A stretch of DNA of 64,000 nucleotides from Janthinobacterium sp. Marseille. Its GTDB lineage: Bacteria > Pseudomonadota > Gammaproteobacteria > Burkholderiales > Burkholderiaceae_D. Position numbers and translations under genes: made by a program. The stretch spans positions 1-64,000 of the forward strand of contig NC_009659.1 in NCBI RefSeq assembly GCF_000013625.1, written 5' to 3'. Shown here piece after piece: positions 48,601 to 57,846 of this stretch; the first letter of the stretch is position 1; the number at the start of each line of letters is the position of its first letter. A model generated the notes under the pieces. It saw only the letters and a list, made by a program, of their open reading frames with translations. It did not search any database and was not told where the DNA came from.

Positions 48601-49451
48601 TTTTTCATTTCCTTTCCAGGTGAATACGAAGATGCGAGCGACAGGGATGACGAGATGTTTGCTGCATTGGCCGCCCGGCTCGTCTGTGCCCGTGCGGTAG
48701 ATTTTTTGCCCGCCTGCTTTGCAGCTGGTGCAGCAGCGGATGAATTGGTTTTCGATACCTTTGCCGCGGCGACCGGCGTCAATGCCGTGCGCAAGGCATT
48801 CAATGGATCGCTGGGCGCCAGCTCGTACAGCGTGCTTTCCACGACTTGCAGGTGTTCCAGCATCAGGCGCTCGGCTTCATCGATATCGCCGCTTTCCAGT
48901 GCGGCAACGATGTGTACATGGTCTTCGCAAGAGTCGACCGCTTGCGATGAAGACTGGCGCAGCATGGCGGTCAGTGTGGTGCGTGCGGTGAGATCGCGCA
49001 GCGTGTCGGACAACAGGTTATTGCCCAGGCATTCGCACAGGCAGACATGGAAGTCGCCCAACAGATAGCTGCGTGCGCCGACGTCGTCACCGGCAATCGC
49101 CGCTTGTTCACGGGCGATGTGTTCACGTAGTTGGCCGATCGCATGCTTGCTGAGAGGTCGTGCATGGCGTAACAGGCCGAGTTCGATCACGCGGCGTGCT
49201 TCAAATGCTTCGCGTGCCTCGCTGGCAGTCGGTTCGATGACGAACCAGCCGCGGCGCGCGCTGACCATCACGATACCGCGTGTTGCCAGGCGCATCAGTG
49301 CTTCGCGTATCAGCGTGCGCGAGACGCCAAACAGATCCGCCAGCTGCTGCTCACCAAGCCGGGTGCCGGGCGCGAGTTGCTTGGCCAGTATCGATTCGGT
49401 AATACGTGCCGCGATCTGGATCGATGATTTGAGTGTTTGTTCGGAAGTCAT
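48597..49451 (-). CDS. GntR-family (FCD) transcriptional regulator
   Basis: A winged-helix N-terminus (about 20-85: LGEQQLADLFGVSRTLIREALMRLATRGIV) is joined to an FCD ligand-binding domain (about 95-225; conserved Asp/His metal-site residues in LLGDFHVCLCECLGN and CEDHVHIVAALESGD). An unusual Ala/Lys/Ser-rich tail of about 60 residues follows. I chose the ATG at 49451 (MTSEQTLKSS); 49457 and 49490 are alternatives, the last lying against the operator. The stop overlaps the binding-protein gene, so the regulator heads the catabolic operon and probably represses it. Confidence 0.9.
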   Translation of the reverse strand: MTSEQTLKSSIQIAARITESILAKQLAPGTRLGEQQLADLFGVSRTLIREALMRLATRGIVMVSARRGWFVIEPTASEAREAFEARRVIELGLLRHARPLSKHAIGQLREHIAREQAAIAGDDVGARSYLLGDFHVCLCECLGNNLLSDTLRDLTARTTLTAMLRQSSSQAVDSCEDHVHIVAALESGDIDEAERLMLEHLQVVESTLYELAPSDPLNALRTALTPVAAAKVSKTNSSAAAPAAKQAGKKSTARAQTSRAANAANISSSLSLASSYSPGKEMKK

Positions 49452-49491
49452 GCCCATGTTCAGCAAGTTGTATGCCAATCTGATGGACAAG

Positions 49492-49505
49492 TCTTGTATA
49501 CAAGA
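49492..49505. promoter_or_regulatory. Perfect GntR/FCD operator palindrome
   Basis: TCTTGTATACAAGA is a perfect 14-bp palindrome whose TTGTATACAA core is typical of FCD-type GntR regulator sites. It lies about 40 bp before the gntR start. It should control the seven-gene operon gntR to M20 peptidase. Confidence 0.8.
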
Positions 49506-49662
49506 TTTTGAGGGGGGGTTGGGCTGCTGTTCCCTATGAAAAGCCCGGGCAGGTGCGCAAAGAAGTGCTGTGGAAGCGAGCGATAACTCAGGGTCGCCTT
49601 ACTTCACCATTGCGGTGCAATGATGGATTTTGGTGCGTATTGCTTGAAGCTATCGGGCAAAG

Positions 49663-49689
49663 AAAAAGCCGCATCGCTGCGGCTTTTTT
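49663..49689 (-). terminator. Intrinsic terminator of ahpF
   Basis: A perfect 11-bp stem, AAAAAGCCGCA/TGCGGCTTTTT with a four-base loop, lies 21 bp after the ahpF stop and has T tracts on both strands. Confidence 0.9.
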
Positions 49690-49710
49690 GACGACTACTT
49701 ATCAGCAAGC

Positions 49711-51306
49711 TTATGCCGTGACGGCTTCGCTTGTGGCGGGTGCTTCAACTTCATCCGTATCCGAACTGCGGATCAGGTAATCGAAGGCGCTCAGCGATGC
49801 CTTGGCACCTTCGCCGACTGCGATCACGATCTGTTTGTACGGCACAGTCGTGACGTCGCCAGCTGCAAACACACCCGGTATCGAGGTACGGCCATGCGAA
49901 TCCACTTCGATTTCGCCGTGGCGCGACAAGGCGACCGTGCCTTTCAGCCATTCGGTGTTTGGCACCAGGCCGATCTGGATGAAGACGCCTTCCAGTTCCA
50001 CCGATTTGATCTCTTCGGTCTTGCGATCCTTGTAGACCAGGCCGTTGACACGTTTGCCGTCGCCGGTGATTTCAGTCGTTTGTGCCGACGTGATCACGGT
50101 GACATTTGCCAGGCTATTCAGTTTGCGTTGCAAGACTGCATCGGCACGCAATTCTGCGCCGAATTCGATCAGGGTCACATGACCGACGATACCTGCCAGG
50201 TCGATCGCTGCTTCCACGCCGGAGTTACCACCACCGATTACTGCTACACGCTTGCCTTTGAACAGCGGGCCGTCGCAGTGCGGGCAATAGGCAACACCTT
50301 TGTTGCGGTACTCGTTTTCACCCGGCACGTTGATGGTTTTCCAGCGTGCACCGGTTGAGAGGATCACCGTTTTGCTTTTCAGCGAACCGCCGTCTTTCAG
50401 TTTCACTTCGATCAGTTTGCCCGGTATCAGCTCGGACGCTGTCTGTATGTTCATGATGTCAACTTCGTAGCTGCGTACATGCTGTTCCAGCGCAACGGCG
50501 AATTTCGGACCGTCGGTTTCCTGTACCGATACAAAGTTTTCAATCGACAGCGTATCCAGCACCTGGCCGCCGAAGCGTTCAGCCACCACACCGGTGCGTA
50601 TGCCTTTACGTGCAGCATAGATTGCCGCTGCCGCACCTGCAGGTCCGCCGCCGACGATCAGCACGTCATAGGGGGCTTTCGCGCTCAGCTCTTCCGCTTT
50701 GCGTTTATTGCCGCCAGTGTCGAGCTTGGCCAGGATCTGTTCGATGCTGACACGACCGGACTCGAACGGTTGTCCGTTCATGAAGGTCGTTGGCACGGCC
50801 ATGATTTCACGTTCCTTGACTTCATCCTGGAACAAACCGCCATCGATGGTGATGGCGCGGATGCGCGGGTTGATCAAGGCCATGACGTTGAACGCCTGCA
50901 CGACTTCCGGGCAGTTGTGGCACGACAAGGACATATAAGTTTCGAAGGTATAGTCGCCGTCCAGGTTGCGGATCTGCTCAACTACGGAGTCTTCGAGTTT
51001 CAATGGGTGGCCGCCGGTTTGCAGCAAGGCCAACACCAGTGAAGTGAATTCGTGTCCCATCGGGATCGCGGCGAACTGAATGCCTGCGTGTGCGTCCGGG
51101 CGCTTGATGACAAAAGAAGGTTTGCGCTCGTTATCATCGGTGCGTTCGATCAGCGTGATTTTGTCGCTCAGCACTACGATTTCTTGCAGCAACTCCTGCA
51201 ATTCACGAGATTTGTCGCCGCCATCGAGTGACGCAACGATCTCGATCGGTTGCACGATCTTTTCCAAGTAAGCGGCTAATTGGGTTTTGAGATTGGCATC
51301 TAACAT
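49711..51306 (-). CDS. ahpF: Alkyl hydroperoxide reductase subunit F
   Basis: AhpF is a flavoprotein disulfide reductase that uses NADH to re-reduce AhpC. The N-terminal double thioredoxin-like region has the redox pair SCHNCPE; the C-terminal thioredoxin-reductase part has the FAD site [18 protein letters not shown], the active disulfide [12 protein letters not shown] and NAD site [13 protein letters not shown]. The ATG at 51306 with AGGGA upstream gives 531 residues, near the E. coli length; a longer frame has no ribosome-binding site. It follows ahpC after a hairpin. Confidence 0.95.
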   Translation of the reverse strand: MLDANLKTQLAAYLEKIVQPIEIVASLDGGDKSRELQELLQEIVVLSDKITLIERTDDNERKPSFVIKRPDAHAGIQFAAIPMGHEFTSLVLALLQTGGHPLKLEDSVVEQIRNLDGDYTFETYMSLSCHNCPEVVQAFNVMALINPRIRAITIDGGLFQDEVKEREIMAVPTTFMNGQPFESGRVSIEQILAKLDTGGNKRKAEELSAKAPYDVLIVGGGPAGAAAAIYAARKGIRTGVVAERFGGQVLDTLSIENFVSVQETDGPKFAVALEQHVRSYEVDIMNIQTASELIPGKLIEVKLKDGGSLKSKTVILSTGARWKTINVPGENEYRNKGVAYCPHCDGPLFKGKRVAVIGGGNSGVEAAIDLAGIVGHVTLIEFGAELRADAVLQRKLNSLANVTVITSAQTTEITGDGKRVNGLVYKDRKTEEIKSVELEGVFIQIGLVPNTEWLKGTVALSRHGEIEVDSHGRTSIPGVFAAGDVTTVPYKQIVIAVGEGAKASLSAFDYLIRSSDTDEVEAPATSEAVTA

Positions 51307-51351
51307 GATGGTCCCTGCTTTCTTTTCAGTTTTAACAATAAAGTCCTGCAT

Positions 51352-51373
51352 GTCCGGGCCACACGGCCCGGAC
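51352..51373 (-). promoter_or_regulatory. Intercistronic hairpin between ahpC and ahpF
   Basis: GTCCGGGCC-ACAC-GGCCCGGAC is a perfect 9-bp GC-rich stem without a T run. It sits 29 bp after the ahpC stop and about 46 bp before the ahpF start. It may stabilise ahpC mRNA or attenuate ahpF, giving more AhpC than AhpF. Confidence 0.7.
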
Positions 51374-51401
51374 AGTCCTGCAACTACTTATTCACTACAA
51401 C

Positions 51402-51965
51402 TTAGATTTTGCCTACCAGGTCCAGCGATGGAGCCAAGGTTTTTTCGCCTTCTTTCCATTTGGCCGGGCAAACTTCGTTCGGGTGAGCTGCGGTGTATTG
51501 AGCAGCTTTCAGCTTGCGCAGTGTTTCCGAAACGTCACGAGCGATTTCGTTCGAGTGGATTTCCAGGGTTTTGATAACGCCGTCTGGATTGATCACGAAC
51601 GTACCGCGCAGCGACAGACCTTCTTCAGGAATATGTACGCCGAATGCGTTGGTCAGTTGGTGAGTTGGGTCGCCAACCAATGGGAATTTAGCTTTGCCAA
51701 CTGCTGGCGATGTTTCGTGCCAAACTTTGTGCGAGAAGTGGGTATCGGTTGTAACGATATAAACTTCGGTACCCAATTTTTGGAATTCTGCATAGCTGTC
51801 AGCTGCATCTTCAACTTCAGTTGGGCAGTTGAATGTGAACGCTGCCGGCATGAAAATCAGTACAGACCATTTGCCCTTCAACGATTGTTCGGTAACTTCA
51901 ATGAACTTGCCGTTGTGGAAAGCTTGGGTCTTGAAAGGCTGGACCTGAGTATTAATAAGGGACAT
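51402..51965 (-). CDS. ahpC: Alkyl hydroperoxide reductase subunit C (2-Cys peroxiredoxin)
   Basis: AhpC reduces peroxides with its peroxidatic cysteine, found here in FTFNCPTEVEDAAD (about Cys-47); the resolving cysteine is in HPNEVCPAKWKEGE (about Cys-166). The 187-residue length matches E. coli AhpC. A strong AAAGGAAACGACATG leader precedes the start. Asn replaces the usual Val/Thr just before the peroxidatic Cys. It is the first gene of ahpCF. Confidence 0.96.
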   Translation of the reverse strand: MSLINTQVQPFKTQAFHNGKFIEVTEQSLKGKWSVLIFMPAAFTFNCPTEVEDAADSYAEFQKLGTEVYIVTTDTHFSHKVWHETSPAVGKAKFPLVGDPTHQLTNAFGVHIPEEGLSLRGTFVINPDGVIKTLEIHSNEIARDVSETLRKLKAAQYTAAHPNEVCPAKWKEGEKTLAPSLDLVGKI

Positions 51966-52055
51966 GTCGTTTCCTTTGGTTGGGTTAAAAAAGAGTACTA
52001 ATTGGTTTGCTTAGTGCATAGGTACGAATGATAGACAAGAATCCGCCATTTGCAT

Positions 52056-52081
52056 AATTGATTTAATTTACAAAATCAATT
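52056..52081. promoter_or_regulatory. 9-bp inverted repeat in the ahpC promoter region
   Basis: AATTGATTT and AAATCAATT pair perfectly around an 8-nt spacer, about 90-116 bp upstream of the ahpC start. A four-element OxyR pattern with the right spacing was not found. It may bind a regulator of ahpCF or of the divergent aldolase gene. The rest of 51966-52297 shows no gene. Confidence 0.45.
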
Positions 52082-52297
52082 TGTTTTCGCTATCGGAAAG
52101 ACGACGCCATAGCCAATATCGAATGCTCTATTATGCAGTTTTACTGCGACCATGGTGTGACAAGGCTGTTTCCATGCCGATTTGACATGAATTCGCCGGA
52201 TTTCAGGCAAAACCGGCATGCACCACTCTAAGACTTTATAATTTCACGCTTGTGACGCCCCTTGGCGTCTTTTGCTTCAGATTCTTGGCAAGGTGAT

Positions 52298-53056
52298 ATG
52301 ACTACCCCAGCAAATCCTCCGGCCGGCATCAGTGCCGCCGAATGGCAGGTCCGCATCGACCTCGCCGCTTGTTACCATTTATGTGCGTTGAAGAATTGGG
52401 ATGACCTGATTTATACGCATATCTCCGCCACCGTACCCGGCGAAGAAGGTCGCTTCCTGATCAATCCTTTCGGCTTCCGCTTTGATGAAATCACCGCATC
52501 CAATCTGGTGAAGATTGATTTGCAGGGCAATATCATCGGCGACCAGACCTATCGTGTGAATGTCACCGGTTTCGCGATCCATGGTGCGGTCCATGCAGCG
52601 CGTCCGGATGCGATGTGCGTCATGCACTTGCATAATGAAAATGGGGTCGCAGTCGGCATGCAACAAGGGGGATTGTTGCCCTTGTCGCAGCATGCGATGC
52701 GTTTCTACCGGCAGATCGGCTATCACGATTACGAAGGCCTGGCCTTGTCGCCGGTCGAGCAGGTGCGCCTGATAGAACGCCTCGGTGATTATCCGGCCAT
52801 GCTCTTGCGTAACCACGGCACGCTGATCAGCGGCCGCACGATAGCCGAAGCCTATGTCTTGATGGATACGCTGGACAAGGCCTGTTCCTTCCAGCTGAAG
52901 GCACAATCCGGCGGCGGTCCGCTAAACATCCCGGCACCCGAGATCTGCGCCAAGACTTACAAGGAACTGCTCGGTGACGGTTCACCGGAAGGCATACTCG
53001 AATGGCCGGCGCTGCTGCGCAAGCTGGATGCGGTGTCGCCATCCTATCGCGCCTGA
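52298..53056 (+). CDS. Class II aldolase/adducin-family protein
   Basis: A zinc-dependent aldolase-type fold of 252 residues. Metal ligands appear as HGAVHAARPDAMCVMHLHNENG and the NHGTLISG motif; YTHISATVPGEEGRFLINPFGFRFDEITASNL is the substrate-binding front. Many family members are annotated only by fold, so fuculose-phosphate aldolase or decarboxylase activity cannot be assigned. I chose the ATG at 52298 (MTTPANPPAGIS) with AAGGTG just upstream. A tautomerase gene follows by 46 bp. Confidence 0.85.
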   Translation: MTTPANPPAGISAAEWQVRIDLAACYHLCALKNWDDLIYTHISATVPGEEGRFLINPFGFRFDEITASNLVKIDLQGNIIGDQTYRVNVTGFAIHGAVHAARPDAMCVMHLHNENGVAVGMQQGGLLPLSQHAMRFYRQIGYHDYEGLALSPVEQVRLIERLGDYPAMLLRNHGTLISGRTIAEAYVLMDTLDKACSFQLKAQSGGGPLNIPAPEICAKTYKELLGDGSPEGILEWPALLRKLDAVSPSYRA

Positions 53057-53102
53057 TGCAATAGATTGATTTACCCATTTCGTTAACCAAAAAGGAAAAC
53101 CC

Positions 53103-53288
53103 ATGCCAACTATCAATGTGCAATTATTCGAAGGCCGTACCGTCGAACAAAAACGTGCTTTCGTTAAAGCCGTGACCGAAGCAACTGTCGCTACCCTGGG
53201 CTCCAGCGCCGAATCCGTCGATATCATTATCGAAGACGTGAAGCGTGAAAACTGGGCAACCGGCGGCAAACTGTGGTCTGACGTTTAA
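53103..53288 (+). CDS. 4-oxalocrotonate tautomerase-family protein
   Basis: A 61-residue tautomerase: after Met removal the catalytic Pro-1 is exposed (PTINVQLFEGRTVEQKRAFVKAVTEATVATLG), and the C-terminal VKRENWATGGKLWSDV is typical. AAAGGAAAACCC precedes the ATG. These small enzymes shuttle enol/keto protons; the physiological substrate is unknown. It lies between the aldolase gene and arfB on the same strand. Confidence 0.9.
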   Translation: MPTINVQLFEGRTVEQKRAFVKAVTEATVATLGSSAESVDIIIEDVKRENWATGGKLWSDV

Positions 53289-53333
53289 TATGGGCTGCAC
53301 CCTGTCCGCGGCCAGGCGGCAACTGAAGGGTGC

Positions 53334-53747
53334 ATGATGTACATCACCGATGCCATCTCGGTCGACGATAGTGAAATCGTCCTGAGCGCAGTGCGCGCGC
53401 AGGGGCCGGGCGGGCAAAATGTGAACAAGGTAGCGACGGCAATTCATTTGCGCTTTGATATAGGCGCATCGTCGCTGCCCGATTACCTGAAGGAACGTTT
53501 GCTGCAGCTCAGCGATCAGCGCATCAGCAAGGATGGCGTGGTCGTGATCAAGGCGCAGCAAGGCCGTAGCCAGGAACAGAGTCGCGAAGAAGCGCTGCGT
53601 CGTTTGCAGGAGCTCATACTCAGCGTGACCGTCCTGCCAAAAACACGGCGTCCCACCAAACCCAGTTACAGCTCGCAACGCAAGCGCCTGGATTCCAAAA
53701 ACGCCCGTGGCCAGACCAAGGCCTTGCGCGGCAAAATTTCTGATTAA
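53334..53747 (+). CDS. arfB: Alternative ribosome-rescue factor / peptidyl-tRNA hydrolase ArfB
   Basis: ArfB (YaeJ) frees stalled ribosomes by hydrolysing peptidyl-tRNA. The catalytic GGQ is in RAQGPGGQNVNKVATAIHLRFD, and a basic tail (RKRLDSKNARGQTKALRGKISD) fits in the empty mRNA channel. 137 residues is the expected size. Two adjacent ATGs (53334 and 53337) follow AGGG. Confidence 0.93.
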   Translation: MMYITDAISVDDSEIVLSAVRAQGPGGQNVNKVATAIHLRFDIGASSLPDYLKERLLQLSDQRISKDGVVVIKAQQGRSQEQSREEALRRLQELILSVTVLPKTRRPTKPSYSSQRKRLDSKNARGQTKALRGKISD

Positions 53748-53845
53748 TCTATAGTGATAGTGGTGTAACGCACAGCAGCTTCTGTATGGATGCGTTAAGG
53801 TAAGACTCAGGTTTGCATGCACATGCATTGCCGTGGAGTACGACT

Positions 53846-54373
53846 ATGAACAAGGCATTTGTAAAAGAAACGAATGACGATGATGTGCTGCCGCTGGTGC
53901 CGGAGATGCCGGTCGGCGTCAGGAATTACATTACGCCGGATGGCTATCGCCATTTACAGCAGGAATTGCAGCAGTTGTTGGATGTGGCGCGTCCGGCTGC
54001 CATGCAAATGGATGCCGCCGATACGGCTATGGCATCTGCGCAGGAAGCGTCACTGCGCGAAATCGAACAGCGTATTCACTACCTGCAGACACGCGTTGAA
54101 AGCGCGGAGGTGGTCGATGCCAGCGTGCATGCAGATGGCGACCGGATTTTCTTTGGCGCCAGCGTCGACTATGAAAATACTGCCGGCGAAACGCATACAG
54201 CGACTATAGTGGGATTGGATGAGCTGGATCCGGCGCAAGGACGTATCAGTTGGTTGTCGCCCCTGGCGCAAAGCCTGCTGGGCGCAGAGGAAGGCGATAC
54301 GGTGCTGTTGCAAACCCCGGCCGGGCCTGAAGAGTTACATGTGTTGACGGTACGCTATCCCGCGCTTGGTTGA
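53846..54373 (+). CDS. GreA/GreB-type transcription elongation factor, divergent
   Basis: The 175-residue protein has a Gre layout: an N-terminal coiled coil (about 25-90: TPDGYRHLQQELQQLLDVARP... SLREIEQRIHYLQTRVESAEVVD) and a C-terminal FKBP-like globular domain (RIFFGASVDYENTAGETHTATIVGLDELDPAQGRISWLSPLAQSLLGAEEGD). The tip that normally reads ENAEYDAAKE, with acidic residues placed in the RNA polymerase active site, appears as DAADTAMASAQEA. It may be a rnk- or Gre-like factor of altered function. Start 53846 is chosen for GGAG 8 nt upstream. Confidence 0.8.
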   Translation: MNKAFVKETNDDDVLPLVPEMPVGVRNYITPDGYRHLQQELQQLLDVARPAAMQMDAADTAMASAQEASLREIEQRIHYLQTRVESAEVVDASVHADGDRIFFGASVDYENTAGETHTATIVGLDELDPAQGRISWLSPLAQSLLGAEEGDTVLLQTPAGPEELHVLTVRYPALG

Positions 54374-54733
<360 letters not shown>

Positions 54734-55071
54734 GTAATCGTCGCGAATTTCCGCTGTGCTGCAACAACTGCAAACGGACGGCGAAGGCTTTTGAAGTAAA
54801 AAGAAGCTTTGTAAGTCGTTTTGTTGACCTCGGTTAAGATCGGCGAAATTTGCTGCAACTTGCGGCAAAAATGCCATTCCGTGCGCTTCTTCTTTCGTGT
54901 TACCATTCGGCCACGCTAGGGGTCCTGAAGAGTTAAACGTCTTCGGGTGAGAAAAAACCCTCCGTACCTGACCTGGATAATGCCAGCGTAGGGAAGCGCA
55001 AAGTCCACGCAATTTCTTTGTCCATTCCTTCGCGCGCATTCGTTTTTCTAACGCGATTGATTGAACAAAAC
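54734..55071 (+). other. Intergenic leader of the TonB receptor gene
   Basis: Besides the riboswitch listed separately, the 338-bp stretch from the FPASDP gene to the receptor start shows no gene. The receptor promoter should lie at about 54840-54905. The receptor ATG lacks a clear Shine-Dalgarno sequence, which leaves room for translation control by the riboswitch. Confidence 0.4.
54911..54997 (+). ncRNA. TPP (THI-box) riboswitch
   Basis: The conserved thiamin pyrophosphate aptamer pieces occur in order: CTAGGGGTCC at 5', GGTGAGA, ACCCTCCGTACCTGACCTGG, then ATAATGCCAGCGTAGGGAAG. These make the pyrimidine- and pyrophosphate-binding arms. It lies about 75 nt upstream of the TonB-dependent receptor start and should repress it when TPP is plentiful. 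Confidence 0.95.
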
Positions 55072-57258
55072 ATGTCTGTACCCCACTCCCGTCGTTCCCT
55101 GATAGCCCTGGCCGTTGCGCAAGCATGTGCGTTTGCACCTGTTGCGATGGCAGAGACTTCCGAAAATGTTTTGCCCGAAGTGGTTGTGACTTCCGGGTCG
55201 GCACCGGATGGCATTGCGCGCAATGCAAGCGTTGGCGGTTTCTCCGATACCCCATTGCTGCAAACACCGGCTTCGATCAGTGTCATCACCGCCGAGCAGA
55301 TGCAGGAGCGCAGCATACGTACCGCGACCGATGCAGTGAAATACGACGCCAGCGTACAGAATTCCTATAATGCGGTCGGCTTGTCCGACTGGTTTGCGAT
55401 CCGCGGCTTTACGCTGGACATGGGGTCCAACTATCGCAAGGATGGCATGGTGATCCTGGCCCACTCGGCGATCCCTATGGAAAACAAGGAACGCCTCGAA
55501 ATCCTCAAAGGCCTGGCAGGTATGCAGGCGGGCATTGCTTCTGCCGGCGGCATCCTCAATTACGTGACCAAGCGGCCTACCGATACCCCGGTGCGTTCGG
55601 CGACCTTTGAAGTGCGTGAGCGCGGTACCGTTTACAGCGCGATCGACCTGGGCGGTCGTTCCGACGACAAACGCTTCGGTTATCGCATTAATGCGGCGGC
55701 GGAAGATATCAAGTCCTATGTAAAAGGTTCGAATGGCGACCGGCGTTTTGTTTCCGGCTCCTTTGACTGGCGCATCAGCCCGCGTGCTTTGCTGCAGGTG
55801 GATATGGATTACCAGCACAAGTCGCAGCTGACGGTGCCGGGCTTCCAGTTGCTCGGCCCTGAACAGCGTATTCCTACCGGTGTCAGCGGCAAGACCATGC
55901 TGAATAACCAGACATGGAGTTTGCCGGTCACCGATGACACCAACAACCTCGGTGTCAAATTCGAATACGAGTTGAATGACAACTGGCGCACCACGCTGCA
56001 AGCCAACAAGTTTGAATTGCGACGCGATGATGCAGTAGCACTGTCATCCGGTTGCCCGGCAGAAAACCTGGCATTCGGTTATTGCTCAAATGGCGATTTC
56101 GGTTTGTATGACCTGCGTCGTGAAAACGACAAGCGTTCGGTTATGACTACACAGGCTTTGTTGCAAGGCAAGTTTGCGACCGGTGGTGTGAAGCATGAGT
56201 TGACCACCGGCGTGTCGACTTTGAATCGTCGCGACAATTACGCAGATTATCTGTTCACGTCAACAGTCGGCGGCTTGCCAGGCAACATTTACACGCTGCC
56301 ACAAAGGGCCCTGAACCAGGAACAGGCATTGCCGGTTGCATTGCGTCGCAAGGACAATGAACAGTCCTTTTTCGTACAAGACGTGATGGCATTGAATGAA
56401 CAATTCAAAGTGCATGCAGGTGTACGTTATACGAAACTGAAGCGCGTTCAGTTTGCTGCAGACGGTTCGAATATCCGCAACACTGACTCAGACTTCGTTT
56501 TGCCTAACGTCGCTTTGGTGTACAGCCCGAAAGCCAATCTATCCTTCTATGCATCGTATGCACAAGGGATGGAACCAGGTGGGGAAATCCCGTCGGGTTT
56601 GCCTAACGCAGAGTCCGTGCTTGATCCATACAAATCGAAACAGATTGAAGTCGGGGTAAAGGCCGACATCACCCCTGACATCAGCGTGTCTGCTGCATTG
56701 TTCCAGATCAAGCGTCGTAACGAATATGTGAAGGCATCGGATCTGACCGCAACGGCAACCACCGCAGCATATGTGGCTGCAGGCGAACAAATCAATCGCG
56801 GGCTGGAGTTTGCGTTGCAGGGGCGTGCGACGCGTGAACTGATGCTGGGTGCCAGCTTCACCGCGATGGAAGCCAAGGCGGTTGATACAGGCGATGCTGC
56901 CATCGAAGGCAAACGTGTCGGCAATGTACCGAAGTTCAAATCAGCGGTGTACGCGGACTATGCACTGCCGCAAATGCCAGCCGTGAAATTGAATGCCACA
57001 TGGATTTATTCGACCAGCAAGATATTTGCGCCGAATAGCCAGATCGCTTCCCTGAACAAGAGCGTAGACGGTTACCATGTACTGAATGTCGGTGCGCGTT
57101 ATGCAACCAGGATCAGCGGCAAGACGACGACCTTCCGCTTTGGTATCGATAACGTCTTTGACAAATTCTACTGGGGCGATTCGGCGAATGCCTTTGGCGG
57201 TTACCTGATCCCGGGTGCACCGCGCCTGTTCAGGTTGTCGGCACAGGTGGATTTCTAA
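55072..57258 (+). CDS. TonB-dependent receptor under TPP riboswitch control, probable thiamin uptake
   Basis: This outer-membrane gated channel has a signal peptide (to PVAMAETS), a TonB-box-like LPEVVVTS, a plug domain (about 50-160, with LLQTPASISVITAEQMQERS and ERLEILKGLAGMQAG) and a 22-strand barrel ending LSAQVDF. At 728 residues it is normal. It resembles siderophore-receptor-annotated proteins, but the TPP riboswitch directly upstream argues for thiamin or a precursor as ligand. I chose the ATG at 55072; the TTG at 55018 is just the frame limit. Confidence 0.9.
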   Translation: MSVPHSRRSLIALAVAQACAFAPVAMAETSENVLPEVVVTSGSAPDGIARNASVGGFSDTPLLQTPASISVITAEQMQERSIRTATDAVKYDASVQNSYNAVGLSDWFAIRGFTLDMGSNYRKDGMVILAHSAIPMENKERLEILKGLAGMQAGIASAGGILNYVTKRPTDTPVRSATFEVRERGTVYSAIDLGGRSDDKRFGYRINAAAEDIKSYVKGSNGDRRFVSGSFDWRISPRALLQVDMDYQHKSQLTVPGFQLLGPEQRIPTGVSGKTMLNNQTWSLPVTDDTNNLGVKFEYELNDNWRTTLQANKFELRRDDAVALSSGCPAENLAFGYCSNGDFGLYDLRRENDKRSVMTTQALLQGKFATGGVKHELTTGVSTLNRRDNYADYLFTSTVGGLPGNIYTLPQRALNQEQALPVALRRKDNEQSFFVQDVMALNEQFKVHAGVRYTKLKRVQFAADGSNIRNTDSDFVLPNVALVYSPKANLSFYASYAQGMEPGGEIPSGLPNAESVLDPYKSKQIEVGVKADITPDISVSAALFQIKRRNEYVKASDLTATATTAAYVAAGEQINRGLEFALQGRATRELMLGASFTAMEAKAVDTGDAAIEGKRVGNVPKFKSAVYADYALPQMPAVKLNATWIYSTSKIFAPNSQIASLNKSVDGYHVLNVGARYATRISGKTTTFRFGIDNVFDKFYWGDSANAFGGYLIPGAPRLFRLSAQVDF

Positions 57259-57284
57259 TCCTGTTCAACGAGCCAGTATCAAAC

Positions 57285-57316
57285 AAAATGCCACCTTTGA
57301 CCGGTGGCATTTTTTT
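57285..57316. terminator. Shared terminator between receptor and kinase genes
   Basis: AAAATGCCACC and GGTGGCATTTTTTT form an 11-bp stem with a seven-base loop and T tract. It ends the receptor transcript and, with its A tract, also serves the convergent kinase gene whose stop lies at 57315. Confidence 0.88.
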
Positions 57317-57845
57317 ATCCTTCTTCTTGCATCGACAAATAGGCGCTGACCTGTTGCACGCGTTGTCCGGTATCGCCGGATACCAATAGATAAGGAATCG
57401 CGGCGGTGTCCAATGCCTGTAGCAGGAGTCGATGTATTTCCTGCCGTACGTTATCGGATTCCCGCTGCAAACCATCGGCTACCCAGGGATTGCTTGGTTC
57501 CGCCACGATCGTAAAGTCATAGCGATGCGCGGCGGCCAGTCGACTGAGTGCGGGTTCGACCTCGCCAAAATAGAACTGGCTATACAGGGCGGTCATCAGC
57601 GGCGTGGTGTCGCAAAACAGGAAGCGCCGGGCTTGTACGGCTGCAATGTTTTCACGTGCAATCTGTGTATGGGCGATCTGGATTTGTTCATGCGCCTGCG
57701 GCGTACGCTGCTTTACTTCGACAAATTCACGCAGGTATTCAGGCACCCAGACGGTTTGGTAATGTGCAGCCAAAGCTGCGGCCAGTGTCGACTTGCCGGT
57801 TGATTCCGCCCCCAGCAGGGCAATGCGTAATGGAACAGTATGCAT
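57315..57845 (-). CDS. NadR-like P-loop kinase (ribosylnicotinamide kinase-type or thiamin kinase)
   Basis: A small P-loop kinase of 176 residues. Walker A is GAESTGKSTLAAAL (about 12-25), followed by the NadR kinase-domain features VPEYLREFVE, FLFCDTTPLMTALYSQFYFG and TIVAEPSNPWVADGLQRE. It lacks the adenylyltransferase half of NadR. It begins 1 bp after the pnuC stop, so the two are one unit. It may phosphorylate nicotinamide riboside or, given the neighbouring TPP riboswitch, thiamin. This cannot be decided from sequence alone. Confidence 0.8.
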   Translation of the reverse strand: MHTVPLRIALLGAESTGKSTLAAALAAHYQTVWVPEYLREFVEVKQRTPQAHEQIQIAHTQIARENIAAVQARRFLFCDTTPLMTALYSQFYFGEVEPALSRLAAAHRYDFTIVAEPSNPWVADGLQRESDNVRQEIHRLLLQALDTAAIPYLLVSGDTGQRVQQVSAYLSMQEEG

Positions 57846-57846
57846 C

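Noticed and set aside
52080..52140. OxyR-binding site near ahpC
   Set aside because: ATAG/CTAT pieces occur, but their spacing does not fit the known four-element pattern.
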